A stretch of 64,000 nucleotides of DNA from Pedobacter mucosus (lineage in GTDB: Bacteria > Bacteroidota > Bacteroidia > Sphingobacteriales > Sphingobacteriaceae). A program made the position numbers and the translations under genes. The stretch covers positions 2,170,001 through 2,234,000 of the forward strand of contig NZ_CP087585.1 of the NCBI RefSeq assembly GCF_022200785.1, read 5' to 3'. Below the pieces are notes generated by a model, which did not search any database, was not told the origin of the DNA, and saw nothing but the letters and a program-made list of their open reading frames with translations. Below, piece by piece: positions 1 through 8,946 of the stretch (its first letter is position 1; each line of letters begins with the position of its first letter).

Positions 1-632
1 ATACGCTTATCCGCGATTTTGGTTTCTCAGTTGTAGGTGAGGTTTATCTTCCAATTCAGTTGCACTTAATGGCTTTACCAGGTGTAAAATTTGAGGATGT
101 AAAAATCGTAACCTCCCATCCTATTGCCATTCGCCAATGCATCGATTTCTTTTACGACTATCCAAATATAAAAATTGTGGAAAGTAATGATACGGCAGCC
201 TGTGCAAAACGGATTCAAGATGAGCAACTAAAAGACACGATGGCCATTGCAAATAGCCTAGCCGCTGATCTTTACGGCTTAAATATTTTAGAAAGAAGAG
301 TAGAATCAAATAAAAAAAATTACACTCGTTTTCATATCCTGAAAAAAGATAAAACGGATGAAGGAAAGAAAATTAATAAAGCATCAATCTGTTTTCAGGT
401 TGGCCACAAAGCTGGCTCATTAGCAACTGTATTAAATATCTTTGCCGAACAAGAGGTAAGCTTAACAAAAATACAATCTATGCCGGTACTTGGTAAAAGA
501 AATGAATATTACTTTTATGTGGATTTAGAATGGCCAACAACCGAAAAGTACGATAAAGCCATTAGAAAAGCTTTGAAGTATACATCGAACTTTAACATTC
601 TCGGAGAATATCAAAAGAACGATAAAGTATAA
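1..632 (+). CDS. pheA: prephenate dehydratase, 5' end outside window
   Basis: Converts prephenate to phenylpyruvate in phenylalanine synthesis. The reading frame is open from base 3, so the gene begins before the window and the first Met at 60 is internal. The visible part starts in the catalytic domain (VVGEVYLPIQLHL, then TSHPIAIRQC, the conserved TSHP-type block). It ends in an ACT regulatory domain whose GHKAGSL segment matches the usual GxxGxL phenylalanine-binding turn, so feedback inhibition is likely. It is the first of four aromatic pathway genes on this strand, about 118 bases before the DAHP synthase. The family assignment is firm; the N-terminal length is unknown. Confidence 0.93.
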   Translation, partial: TLIRDFGFSVVGEVYLPIQLHLMALPGVKFEDVKIVTSHPIAIRQCIDFFYDYPNIKIVESNDTAACAKRIQDEQLKDTMAIANSLAADLYGLNILERRVESNKKNYTRFHILKKDKTDEGKKINKASICFQVGHKAGSLATVLNIFAEQEVSLTKIQSMPVLGKRNEYYFYVDLEWPTTEKYDKAIRKALKYTSNFNILGEYQKNDKV

Positions 633-749
633 TTGAATTACGATTTTAGATTTACGAATTTAGAATCAACGATAAATAATAAAACATTTAACATTTAGAA
701 TATAATCGCAATCCGACATCGGAATTCGAACTTTAAACAACCCAATATC

Positions 750-1889
750 ATGAAACTTAATTTAAACATTCAGCCCTTAAACACTTGGTTAACTATTAAC
801 AACGAACCTTTAATAATTTCGGGTCCTTGTAGTGCAGAAACTGAAGAACAATTATTAACTACAGCACATTTATTAGCTGCAACTGGTAAAGTATCGGTTT
901 TAAGAGCTGGAATCTGGAAGCCTAGAACTCGTCCAGGAGAATTTGAAGGCATTGGAAGCATTGGTTTACAATGGTTAAAACGTGCTAAAGAAGAAACTGG
1001 ATTACCTATAGCAGTTGAGGTTGCAAATGCAAAACATGTAGAAGAAGCTTTGTCGGCAGGTGTTGATATCCTTTGGATTGGAGCACGTTCTACAGTAAAC
1101 CCATTTACAGTTCAGGAAATTGCTGATGCTTTAAAAGGTGTAGATATTCCTGTATTAGTTAAAAATCCGATAAATCCTGATTTACAATTATGGATTGGCG
1201 CTTTGGAACGTATAAATGGTGCTGGTATTACTAAATTAGGTGCTATTCACCGCGGATTTTCATCATACGAAAAAAGCTCTTTCCGTAACGAACCAATGTG
1301 GGAACTTGCTATCCAATTGAAAACACTTTGTCCGGATTTGCCTATCATTAACGATCCAAGTCATATTTGTGGTAACCGTGAGCTAATTCCTTACATTTCT
1401 CAAAAAGCTTTAGATTTAGATATGCAAGGTTTGATGATCGAATCTCATATCGATCCATCAGTAGCCTGGACAGATGCCAAACAACAACTTACGCCAGCTG
1501 CATTATCAGAATTGGTTAGCCGTTTAACGGTTCGTGAACCAGAATCACAAAATGAGGCTTTTGTTGATAAATTAGCTGATTTACGTGCTTCAATTGATAA
1601 AATCGATGATATTCTATTACAGAAATTAAGCGAACGTATGGCTATTGTGGAAAAGATTGGTGAATTTAAACGCGATAACCAAGTTACTATTCTTCAGGTT
1701 AACCGTTGGGATGCCATCATCAAGAAAGGACATGCCTTTGCAAAAGCACTTAAGCTAGATTTAAACTTCACAGAGAAATTTCTAGAACTTATGCATGCTG
1801 AATCCATCCGTAAGCAAACAGAAATTATGAATGCTGGCAAATCTGAACAAGGCATTGCAGCAGAACAACATACTGAAGTTAAAGCTTAA
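750..1889 (+). CDS. bifunctional 3-deoxy-7-phosphoheptulonate synthase / chorismate mutase
   Basis: A 379-residue fusion. Residues about 1-260 form a DAHP synthase of the KDPG-aldolase-like type: SGPCSAETE near residue 24, RAGIWKPRTRPGEFEG, then KNPINPD and HRGFSSYEKS. This part condenses phosphoenolpyruvate with erythrose 4-phosphate. Residues about 275-360 are an AroQ-type chorismate mutase helix bundle (LADLRASIDKIDDILLQKLSERM) that makes prephenate, the substrate of the upstream PheA. The fusion is common in Bacteroidota. Its position directly after pheA supports channelling toward phenylalanine and tyrosine. No prephenate dehydrogenase gene is in the window. The ATG at 750 gives the normal N-terminus. 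Confidence 0.93.
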   Translation: MKLNLNIQPLNTWLTINNEPLIISGPCSAETEEQLLTTAHLLAATGKVSVLRAGIWKPRTRPGEFEGIGSIGLQWLKRAKEETGLPIAVEVANAKHVEEALSAGVDILWIGARSTVNPFTVQEIADALKGVDIPVLVKNPINPDLQLWIGALERINGAGITKLGAIHRGFSSYEKSSFRNEPMWELAIQLKTLCPDLPIINDPSHICGNRELIPYISQKALDLDMQGLMIESHIDPSVAWTDAKQQLTPAALSELVSRLTVREPESQNEAFVDKLADLRASIDKIDDILLQKLSERMAIVEKIGEFKRDNQVTILQVNRWDAIIKKGHAFAKALKLDLNFTEKFLELMHAESIRKQTEIMNAGKSEQGIAAEQHTEVKA

Positions 1890-2071
1890 GAAAGCTAGAA
1901 GGCTGAACGGTAAAAGGTTGAGGGCTTCAAACCCAAAGCTTATATACCAAAGTCTAAATTACCACGTCATTGTTAGGCACAGTTTATCCTGAAATTTCGG
2001 GAAAGTAATCTTAAAACGATTGCAAACCATCAATGACATTATAAAATAAATGATGTTGTATTGCTACACAC

Positions 2072-2127
2072 TGTCATGCTGAGCTTGTCGAAGAACTTTA
2101 AACTGTTTCGACAAGCTCAAGATGACA
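2072..2127. repeat. imperfect inverted repeat, MITE-like, between aromatic genes
   Basis: Arms at 2072-2093 and 2106-2127 are inverted copies (left arm TGTCATGCTGAGCTTGTCG onward) with about three mismatches around a 12-base spacer. This arm type (GTCAT..TGAGCTTGTCGAAG) is a dispersed intergenic palindrome in many bacterial genomes. It lies 41 bases before aroA and could act as a transcript hairpin. The rest of the 1890-2168 gap shows a degenerate CGTCATTG/CAATGACA pair (about 1965-2040) and nothing else. Confidence 0.6.
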
Positions 2128-2168
2128 ATTAAATAAATACACTTTATTGATAACAAAACTACAATTCA

Positions 2169-3440
2169 ATGTCAAAAAACGCCTTAGTTTCTTTTAAAGG
2201 AAATAAGAATATTAATACGGAAATCCAATTAACAGGCTCGAAAAGTGAATGCAATAGAGCGCTGATTATTAGTGCCTTAAGTAATAAAATTGTTAAAGTC
2301 GAAAATTTATCAAACGCTGCAGATACAGTGACCCTTGATGGGATTTTGAATAATTTAGAAGAGGAGTTAGAAGTAGAAATTCAGGAATCGAAAACTGTGG
2401 ATGTTGGTCCGGCAGGTACAGCAATGCGTTTCCTTTCTGCTTACCTTTCTGCAAAAAATGGAAATTTCTTGCTCACAGGAACCGAGCGAATGAAACAACG
2501 CCCGATTGGTATTTTAGCTGAAGCGTTGAAAACCATTGGTGCTGATATCTCTTATGCAGAAACTGAAGGTTTTCCACCGTTAAATATTGTTGGACCATTA
2601 AACCAGAAAACTTCTGAAGTTAAAGTTAAAGGCGATATAAGCAGTCAGTATATTTCAGCATTGCTAATGATAGCTCCTACTCTTCCACAGGGATTAAATT
2701 TAGAAATTGAGGGCGAATTAACTTCTAAACCCTATGTAGACATGACTTTGGATATGCTGGCAGAAGTTGGCATTGAACATTCTTGGAAGGACAATTCAAT
2801 TTCAATTCAACCACAATCTTTTAACGCCGGAACTTTAACTGTCGAACCAGATTGGAGTGCTGCATCATATTGGTATAGTGTAGCAGCTTTGGCTGATGAG
2901 GTTGAAATCAGTTTACCAGCCTTAAAAGAAAAAAGCTTACAAGGTGATAGTCAAATCAAAAAGATAGCGGAGGTTTTTGGAATTATTACCATTAAAACGG
3001 AAAAAGGAATTTCTTTAAAAAAATCAAAAGCACCTATTGAACTTATAGAAGTCTTAGACTTAAAAACTTGTCCGGATTTAGCGCAAACCATTATTGTAAT
3101 TGCCGCAGCCTTAGGGAAAAACATGTCTTTTACAGGTTTGGAAACTTTGAAGATTAAAGAGACGAATCGCATTTTGGCCTTACAAACCGAGTTGGCGAAA
3201 ATCGGCGTCACCTTAAATGAAGATAACTTTGTTTATACTTTAAACACGGATGAGCTGCATTTTCCAACTAAGCTTACAATTGCTACTTATGAAGATCATC
3301 GAATGGCAATGGCTTTTGCTCCGCTTGCTTTGCTGATCAACGAAGTTGAAATTGAAGAAATGAAGGTTGTAGAAAAGTCTTATCCTTATTTTTGGGAAGA
3401 TTTGAAAAAGGCGGGATTTTCTATTCAAGAGCAAGGATAA
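2169..3440 (+). CDS. aroA: 3-phosphoshikimate 1-carboxyvinyltransferase (EPSP synthase)
   Basis: Transfers enolpyruvate from PEP to shikimate 3-phosphate, the sixth shikimate step. At 423 residues it has family length. The substrate motif SKSECNRAL is near residue 24 and the PEP-binding GPAGTAMRF is near residue 81. The family-wide QRPIG block appears as KQRPIGIL, and the C-terminal half carries KIKETNRI and EDHRMAMAFAP. The gene precedes aroC by 60 bases and is probably cotranscribed with it. The ATG at 2169 gives a normal amino end. Confidence 0.96.
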   Translation: MSKNALVSFKGNKNINTEIQLTGSKSECNRALIISALSNKIVKVENLSNAADTVTLDGILNNLEEELEVEIQESKTVDVGPAGTAMRFLSAYLSAKNGNFLLTGTERMKQRPIGILAEALKTIGADISYAETEGFPPLNIVGPLNQKTSEVKVKGDISSQYISALLMIAPTLPQGLNLEIEGELTSKPYVDMTLDMLAEVGIEHSWKDNSISIQPQSFNAGTLTVEPDWSAASYWYSVAALADEVEISLPALKEKSLQGDSQIKKIAEVFGIITIKTEKGISLKKSKAPIELIEVLDLKTCPDLAQTIIVIAAALGKNMSFTGLETLKIKETNRILALQTELAKIGVTLNEDNFVYTLNTDELHFPTKLTIATYEDHRMAMAFAPLALLINEVEIEEMKVVEKSYPYFWEDLKKAGFSIQEQG

Positions 3441-3500
3441 AGGAACAAAGATTAAAGACCATGAAACTTATAACTTACAACTTAAAACTATCAACTTAAA

Positions 3501-4598
3501 ATGGCAGGTAATACATTCGGGAATTTATTTCGCATTACAACGTTTGGAGAATCTCATGGCATTGCAATCGGGGTAATCATTGATGGTTGTCCATCGCAAT
3601 TAGATATAGATTTAGACTACATTCAATCGGAATTAGATAAGCGCAAACCTGGGCAATCTAAAATTACGACTCAGCGAAAAGAAAGCGATACGGTGCAAAT
3701 ATTATCCGGTGTATTTGAAGGAAAAAGTACGGGGACACCAATTGCTTTGCTCATTCCAAATGAAGATCAACGCTCTAAGGATTACGGTCATAATGTAGAT
3801 ATTTATCGCCCGAGTCATGCTGATTATGTTTATGATGCAAAATACGGTATTCGTGATCACCGTGGTGGAGGCCGATCTTCAGCCAGAGAAACCGCTGCTC
3901 GTGTTGCGGCCGGAGCTATAGCTAAATTATTTTTGAAACACCATGGTATAGAAATTTTCGCTCATGTAGCTGCTGTTGGTAAAATTAATGCACCTAATTT
4001 GCAGCATCATGATTTATCAGCATTGCTCGAAATCAGAGAAGAAAATATTGTCCGTTGCGCTGATCCTGCAACAGCAAATGAAATGATAGATTTTATAGAT
4101 GCAGTTAGGAAAGATGGAGATACCGTTGGTGGTAAAATTAGTTGCGTAATTACTGGTTGTCCGGCTGGTTTAGGCGAGCCAGTTTTTGATAAATTACATG
4201 CCGATTTAGGTAAGGCCATGTTAAGTATCAATGCGGTACATGGATTTGAATATGGCTCCGGATTTGATGGCAGTGAGTTGCTAGGATCTCAGCACAATGA
4301 TATCCCGCAACCAAAAGCTACAGCTGAAAAAGCTTTTAAAACGATTACGAATCATGCGGGCGGCATATTAGGTGGCATTTCTAATGGAATGGATATCACT
4401 TTTAAAGTAGCATTTAAACCGGTTGCAACCATTATGCATAATCAACAAACCATCAATGCAGCTGGTGAGGCAGCCGAGATTAAAGGTAAAGGTCGTCATG
4501 ATCCATGCGTGGTGCCAAGAGCCGTTGTAATTGTAGAAGCAATGGCTGCATTAGTTATGGCGGATCAGTTTTTAAGAAATAAAGTAACTATGGTGTAA
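3501..4598 (+). CDS. aroC: chorismate synthase
   Basis: FMN-dependent enzyme that makes chorismate from EPSP, the product of the gene before it. It has 365 residues, the usual size. It starts with the family signature [18 protein letters not shown], has the [19 protein letters not shown] block, and ends with [20 protein letters not shown]. No oddity is visible. The gene closes the aromatic cluster and is followed within 10 bases by a perfect inverted repeat. Confidence 0.97.
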   Translation: MAGNTFGNLFRITTFGESHGIAIGVIIDGCPSQLDIDLDYIQSELDKRKPGQSKITTQRKESDTVQILSGVFEGKSTGTPIALLIPNEDQRSKDYGHNVDIYRPSHADYVYDAKYGIRDHRGGGRSSARETAARVAAGAIAKLFLKHHGIEIFAHVAAVGKINAPNLQHHDLSALLEIREENIVRCADPATANEMIDFIDAVRKDGDTVGGKISCVITGCPAGLGEPVFDKLHADLGKAMLSINAVHGFEYGSGFDGSELLGSQHNDIPQPKATAEKAFKTITNHAGGILGGISNGMDITFKVAFKPVATIMHNQQTINAAGEAAEIKGKGRHDPCVVPRAVVIVEAMAALVMADQFLRNKVTMV

Positions 4599-4605
4599 AA
4601 ACCAT

Positions 4606-4663
4606 CATTGCGAGGCACGAAGCAATCTCTATATTTAAATGGATTGCTTCGTGCCTCGCAATG
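4606..4663. repeat. perfect 22-bp inverted repeat after aroC
   Basis: Arms 4606-4627 and 4642-4663 are exact inverted complements around a 14-base AT-rich loop. The arm contains CATTGCGAGGCACGAAGCAA, a class of dispersed palindrome found between genes in many bacteria. It sits between aroC and the DUF1684 gene, so an RNA hairpin could separate the two transcripts, although no T run follows. Confidence 0.75.
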
Positions 4664-4694
4664 ACGGCCGTTTAAAAATGTAAGTAATTAAACT

Positions 4695-5306
4695 ATGAAA
4701 ATCCTCTCTATCGTATTACTTTTTATTAGCTTAAATACTTTTGCTCAAAATTATTCAGAGCAGATTGGAATCCATCGCGAAAATTATAAACAAGATTTCA
4801 TAAAAGAATCAAATTCACCACTAAAAAAAGACGATTTACAAAATCTTCATTTCTATGATGCAGATAGTATTTACAAAGTTTCAGCAGATGTCGAGATCTT
4901 AAAAAATGAAAGGGTTTTCAAAATGCCAACTTATGATGGAACAAGTGCCGCATTTTATCGTTATGCGAAAATAAGTTTCAAGTTATTAGGCGATACACTT
5001 CTTCATATGACGCTTTATAAAAGTGTAGCGTTATCAGGCGTACCAAAATATAAAAATTTGCTTTTCCTCCCGTTTACAGATGAGACCAATAATAAAGAAA
5101 CTTATGGAGGCGGTAGATATATAGATTTAGATGTAAAAGATATTCAGAATAGTCATATAATTATTGATTTTAACAAGGCTTATAATCCTTATTGCGCTTT
5201 TAGCGACGGGTACCGTTGTCCTGTTCCACCTGAAGAAAATAATGTTGAGGTAGCAATTAAAGCAGGCGAAAAATTGTATTCAGGAGAGAAGAAACATAAA
5301 AAGTAG
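4695..5306 (+). CDS. exported DUF1684 family protein
   Basis: A 203-residue protein with a signal peptide of about 17 residues (MKILSIVLLFISLNTFAQ). The second half carries the DUF1684 pattern: FLPFTDETNNKETYGGGRY, then FNKAYNPYCAFSDGYRCPVPPEEN. The function of this domain is not established. The Cys pair in YCAF..YRCP may be structural in the periplasm. It stands alone between the aromatic cluster and a repeat-bearing intergenic stretch, so the neighbourhood adds little. Confidence 0.8.
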   Translation: MKILSIVLLFISLNTFAQNYSEQIGIHRENYKQDFIKESNSPLKKDDLQNLHFYDADSIYKVSADVEILKNERVFKMPTYDGTSAAFYRYAKISFKLLGDTLLHMTLYKSVALSGVPKYKNLLFLPFTDETNNKETYGGGRYIDLDVKDIQNSHIIIDFNKAYNPYCAFSDGYRCPVPPEENNVEVAIKAGEKLYSGEKKHKK

Positions 5307-5325
5307 AAGTTAAATCTTTTTTTTA

Positions 5326-5352
5326 CCACAAAGACACGAAGAGCACAAAGTA
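5326..5352. repeat. short dispersed ACACGAAG repeat
   Basis: The A-rich string ACCACAAAGACACGAAGAGC and its continuation resembles a second intergenic string at 63498-63523 (AAGGCACAAAGACACGAAGG). Such CACAAAGACACGAAG strings recur between genes in Bacteroidota. No function is visible. Confidence 0.45.
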
Positions 5353-5424
5353 AAAAAAGTTTATTAACCGCAAGAGTTCGATTATTATAGATCAAAGATT
5401 GGTTCGACCAAATCTGAATACTAA

Positions 5425-5650
5425 CTAAGCCCTACCACCACCTCTCCGTTTTGCTTTAGAACCGGCCTAGTCTAGGTTTCGGGATGCACCAATTGCCCAA
5501 ACCGGTAACTTCAATAGAAATCTAGCCAGCCGGAAGTTATTAATTGTTATTTATTGCTTTTAATTGTATTAATGACCTCGCAAAGGACTCGGTATTGTTT
5601 CTTTTTGTTTTTCAAAAGAAATTGAGGCCTCCCGGCCAAGAGGGTTCCAA
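5425..5650. repeat. diverged left-half copy of the dispersed intergenic repeat
   Basis: This stretch aligns with 23350-23560 of the tandem array. Shared landmarks in order are the CTCTCCGTT start, GGCCTA, GCCCAAACC, an AGCCGG word, TTATTGxTTTTxxTTGTATTAATGA, CTCGGTATTGTTTCTTTTTG, and a CTTTTTG/CAAAAG hairpin. It ends in CCTCCCGGCCAAGAGGGTTCC, which recurs at 20189-20211 after a similar A-rich run. It occupies most of the 5307-5892 gap and no gene is supported there. Confidence 0.65.
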
Positions 5651-5849
5651 ATAATGAAGCTCTAATCCAAAATGAAGTTCTGATTACTCTAGCTCGAAAA
5701 GCAAATTCTTCGCAGACTACCAATGACAGCATCATCACGGGTTGTTATCCCAACTCTTATGTTTTCTTTTAGAACTGAACTCACAAGATGACGACCGTTT
5801 TTGAATGTCATAATTAGTTTTCCTAGCGCGTTTTACACAGCGCATTAAA

Positions 5850-5869
5850 ATTCCCGCCTTTGCGGGAAT
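5850..5869. terminator. small GC hairpin beyond the E1 gene
   Basis: ATTCCCGC and GCGGGAAT form an 8-bp stem with a CTTT loop, about 24 bases beyond the minus-strand E1 stop codon. It has no T run on the minus side and also matches a common dispersed palindrome (TTCCCGC..GCGGGAATGACG), so a terminator role is only possible. Confidence 0.35.
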
Positions 5870-5892
5870 GACGGGAACGGATTATTCAAAAA

Positions 5893-8313
5893 TCAATAAA
5901 TCTTTGGAAATTTATTTGGATTCGCATCATGCATCATTTCATAAATTATCTCAATAACATCATCAACAGATGGCTTGCTAAAATAATCGCCATCAGAACC
6001 GAAAGGTGGGCGATGTGCCTTAGCTGTTAATGTTCTTGGCTGACCATCAAGGTGAAAATATCCTTTCTGACCTTCCAATACCTGCTGTAATATATATGCT
6101 GATGCACCACCTGGAACATCTTCATCAACAATCAATAATTTGTTCGTTTTTGCTAATGATGTACCACAAACATTTGTAATATCAAATGGTAATAAAGTTT
6201 GAGGATCAATTATTTCAACAGAAATACCAAAAGCAGCTAACTCTTCTGCTGCTTCCTGTACTATCCTTAAAGTAGAGCCATAAGAAATAACAGTAATATC
6301 CGCTCCCTCTTCTAAAACTTCAGCATAACCCAGTGGAATGGTAAAATCGCCAACATTCTCAGGCAATTTTTCTTTTAATCGATAACCATTCAAGCATTCT
6401 ATTACAACAGCAGGTTCATCAGCCCTAAAAAGCGTATTGTACATACCCGATGCTTGCGTCATATTTCGTGGAACACAAAGATGAATTCCTCTTAACGAGC
6501 CTAACAGCATGCTTATTGGCGAACCCGAATGCCACACGCCTTCTAATCTGTGGCCCCTTGTACGGATAATTACTGGCGCTTTTTGAATGCCTTTTGTTCT
6601 ATAAGATAGCGATGCTAAATCATCACTTAGTACGTTTAAAGCAAAAATTAAATAATCCAAGTATTGTATTTCGGCAATTGGCTTTAAACCACGCATGGCC
6701 AAGCCTATCCCCTGACCCATAATGGTCATTTCACGAATACCAGTATCTGTTACACGTAATTCACCATATTTTGCCTGCAAGCCTGCAAAACCTTGATTTA
6801 CGTCACCAATATTTCCTAAATCTTCCCCAAAGGCTACTAAACGTTGATCACGAGCAAAATTTTCATTAAAACAGGCATTAAGCACCTCTCTGCCATCAAC
6901 CATTTTAGAAAGATCATTGTACACGGCATCAATTACAGGAATCATTTTCGGACTATCCTTGCCATCCGTATGAAGCTTCGAGTTGTAACGATCAAAATTA
7001 ATTGCGGCCTGTGTTTGGTACCATTTAATTAGCTCATCTCGCTCTGCGGATTTATTATTTGCTGATAACCTGATGGACTTCCTCGCAGCAGAAAAAACTT
7101 CTTTACGCTGCGCATCAGCTGTAGATGCTAAGTGAGAAGCTATTTTACTTAATTCAGGTTGATTTTTAGCCAAAGCGGAAATCAAATCAACCACTTGTTT
7201 TTGTTCAGGTTTTATACTATCAAGAAACTCATTCCAAGCTTCTTTTTGTGCGTTTCTAACAAATATTTTAGCCTGTTTTTCTACATCGGCAATCTCTTCT
7301 TCTGTTGCGATGGCAGATTCGAGCATCCATTCACGCATTTTTAGAATGCAATCATGTTCACTTTCCCAGGTTAATCTGTCTTTTGATTTATAACGTTCAT
7401 GAGAGCCTGAAGTAGAATGACCTTGAGGCTGTGTTAATTCGGTAACATGAATAAAAACAGGCACATGTTCCGCTCTACAAATGTTTATCGCGGTCTCATA
7501 AACTTCGCATAAAGCGGGATAATCCCAACCTTTAACCTTATATATTTCGTAACCTGGATTTTTTTCATCCCGTTGGAAACCTTTTAAAACCTCAGATATA
7601 TCTTCTTTGGTAGTTTGATATTTAGCAGGAACTGATATGCCATAAGCATCATCCCAAATGGAAATCGCCATAGGGATTTGCAGCACACCAGCTGCATTTA
7701 TGGCTTCGAAAAATACCCCTTCGGATGTTGACGCATTACCAATAGTACCAAAGGCTACCTCATTACCATTAACAGAAAAATGCTTTAAATAATCTAATTC
7801 CTTATTGTTTCTAAATAATTTTGAAGCATAAGCTAAACCAACTAAACGAGCCATTTGGCCACCAGTTGGAGAAATATCCGACGAACAGTTCTTAATCTGC
7901 GTTAAATCATTCCAGCTTCCATCTTCATTTATTGATTTTGTTGCAAAATGACAGTTCATTTGTCTTCCACCAGAAAACGGATCAGCTCCATTTGTCGGAT
8001 TTGCATACAATTGAGCAAAGAATTGTTTGATGGTTGAAATGCCCGTTGCAAAGGCAAAAGTTTGATCGCGATAATAGCCAGAACGCCAATCGCCATTTTT
8101 AAATGCCTTAGCCATAGCAACTTGAGGAACTTCTTTTCCATCACCAAAAATACCGAATTTGGCTTTTCCGGTCAGGACCTCCCTACGACCTAAAACGCTG
8201 GCCTGCCTACTTTCAAAAGCGATTTTATAATCCCCGATAACGATTGATTTGAAATCGTTAAAACTTAATTCAGAAGCATCAGTAGAGTTGGTTTTCAAAT
8301 TTTCATTCTGCAT
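5893..8313 (-). CDS. 2-oxoisovalerate dehydrogenase E1, fused alpha and beta subunits
   Basis: An 806-residue fusion of both halves of the thiamine-diphosphate E1 component that decarboxylates branched-chain 2-oxoacids. Residues about 30-370 are the alpha dehydrogenase part (TFAFATGIS, GGRQMNCHF, GNASTSEGVFFEAINAAGVLQ, then TQPQGHSTSGSHERYKS). Residues about 470-806 are the transketolase-like beta part (FGEDLGNIGDVNQGF, RVTDTGIREMTIMGQGIGLA, DEDVPGGASAYI). The fusion is typical of Bacteroidota. The ATG at 8313 is preferred over an upstream in-frame TTG. A -7-like box lies at 8336-8343. E2 and E3 genes are not in the window. Confidence 0.93.
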   Translation of the reverse strand: MQNENLKTNSTDASELSFNDFKSIVIGDYKIAFESRQASVLGRREVLTGKAKFGIFGDGKEVPQVAMAKAFKNGDWRSGYYRDQTFAFATGISTIKQFFAQLYANPTNGADPFSGGRQMNCHFATKSINEDGSWNDLTQIKNCSSDISPTGGQMARLVGLAYASKLFRNNKELDYLKHFSVNGNEVAFGTIGNASTSEGVFFEAINAAGVLQIPMAISIWDDAYGISVPAKYQTTKEDISEVLKGFQRDEKNPGYEIYKVKGWDYPALCEVYETAINICRAEHVPVFIHVTELTQPQGHSTSGSHERYKSKDRLTWESEHDCILKMREWMLESAIATEEEIADVEKQAKIFVRNAQKEAWNEFLDSIKPEQKQVVDLISALAKNQPELSKIASHLASTADAQRKEVFSAARKSIRLSANNKSAERDELIKWYQTQAAINFDRYNSKLHTDGKDSPKMIPVIDAVYNDLSKMVDGREVLNACFNENFARDQRLVAFGEDLGNIGDVNQGFAGLQAKYGELRVTDTGIREMTIMGQGIGLAMRGLKPIAEIQYLDYLIFALNVLSDDLASLSYRTKGIQKAPVIIRTRGHRLEGVWHSGSPISMLLGSLRGIHLCVPRNMTQASGMYNTLFRADEPAVVIECLNGYRLKEKLPENVGDFTIPLGYAEVLEEGADITVISYGSTLRIVQEAAEELAAFGISVEIIDPQTLLPFDITNVCGTSLAKTNKLLIVDEDVPGGASAYILQQVLEGQKGYFHLDGQPRTLTAKAHRPPFGSDGDYFSKPSVDDVIEIIYEMMHDANPNKFPKIY

Positions 8314-8335
8314 CGTAATCAAATATTGGTTGTTG

Positions 8336-8343
8336 CAAATATA
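8336..8343 (-). promoter_or_regulatory. -7 box candidate of the E1 gene
   Basis: Read on the minus strand this is TATATTTG followed by C, a match to the Bacteroidota TAnnTTTG box, 23 bases upstream of the chosen ATG. No clear -33 TTG is present, so confidence is moderate. Confidence 0.4.
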
Positions 8344-8419
8344 GATAAAAATAAAAGTTTGCCTTTATCTACTATTGTAATATTATGTATGGAAAAGCAA
8401 AATAAAATTGGAATAGTTT

Positions 8420-8447
8420 TTGTTTTGCTTAGAAAAGATTAAATTTG
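8420..8447 (+). promoter_or_regulatory. promoter of the DUF1573 gene
   Basis: TTG at 8420-8422 and TAAATTTG at 8440-8447 are separated by 17 bases, which fits the TTG / TAnnTTTG promoter of Bacteroidota. The start codon is 35 bases further on. Confidence 0.5.
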
Positions 8448-8482
8448 TTTTAATAAGTAGAAAAAATAAATCAAACGATAAC

Positions 8483-8884
8483 ATGAAAAAGATCTTAGTA
8501 TTATTAACTTTTGTATTGGCTTTTGGAATAGGCGCCAATGCTCAAACAGCTTCTAAACCTGCTGATTTTAAGTTCGAATCAGAAACTCACGATTTTGGTA
8601 AAATTGTAATGGGTAAGCCAGTTACTTTCGATTTTAAATATACTAACGTTGGCGAAGAGCCTTTAATAATCACGAAAGCAGAAGGTAGTTGCGGTTGTAC
8701 TGTACCTAAATATACTTCTACTCCATTAAAGAAAGGTGAAACTGGAATTATCTCAGTAACCTTTAATGCAGCAGCCGGACCATCAACATTTTCTAAAACA
8801 GTAACAGTATCTTCGAATGCTAAAACCCCTGTTAAAGTACTTTATATAAAAGGTGAAACTGTAGCAGCAGCAACTTCTAAGTAA
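8483..8884 (+). CDS. exported DUF1573 (Ig-like) protein
   Basis: A 133-residue protein with a signal peptide (MKKILVLLTFVLAFGIGANAQ). The rest is one DUF1573 domain, an ASH/MSP-like Ig fold: HDFGKIVMGKPVTFDFKYTN, then EGSCGCTVPKY. The GCGCT-type Cys pair is characteristic of the family. An in-frame start at 8420 lies in the promoter, so the ATG at 8483 is chosen. It is followed by an intrinsic terminator, so the gene is probably a single unit. Its role is unknown; the family is abundant in Bacteroidota envelopes. Confidence 0.85.
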   Translation: MKKILVLLTFVLAFGIGANAQTASKPADFKFESETHDFGKIVMGKPVTFDFKYTNVGEEPLIITKAEGSCGCTVPKYTSTPLKKGETGIISVTFNAAAGPSTFSKTVTVSSNAKTPVKVLYIKGETVAAATSK

Positions 8885-8904
8885 TTTATTAATTTAAAAT
8901 ATTC

Positions 8905-8937
8905 AAAAAGCCTCGGTAATTGTCGGGGCTTTTTTAT
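8905..8937 (+). terminator. intrinsic terminator after the DUF1573 gene
   Basis: AAAAAGCCTCG (8905-8915) pairs with CGGGGCTTTTT (8924-8934) with one G-U pair, followed by a T run. It lies 20 bases beyond the stop. Confidence 0.8.
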
Positions 8938-8946
8938 TTTTGTACC

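Noticed and set aside
8920..8946. Upstream TTG start for the aminotransferase
   Set aside because: It lies inside the intrinsic terminator of the preceding gene; the ATG at 8947 gives the normal N-terminus.
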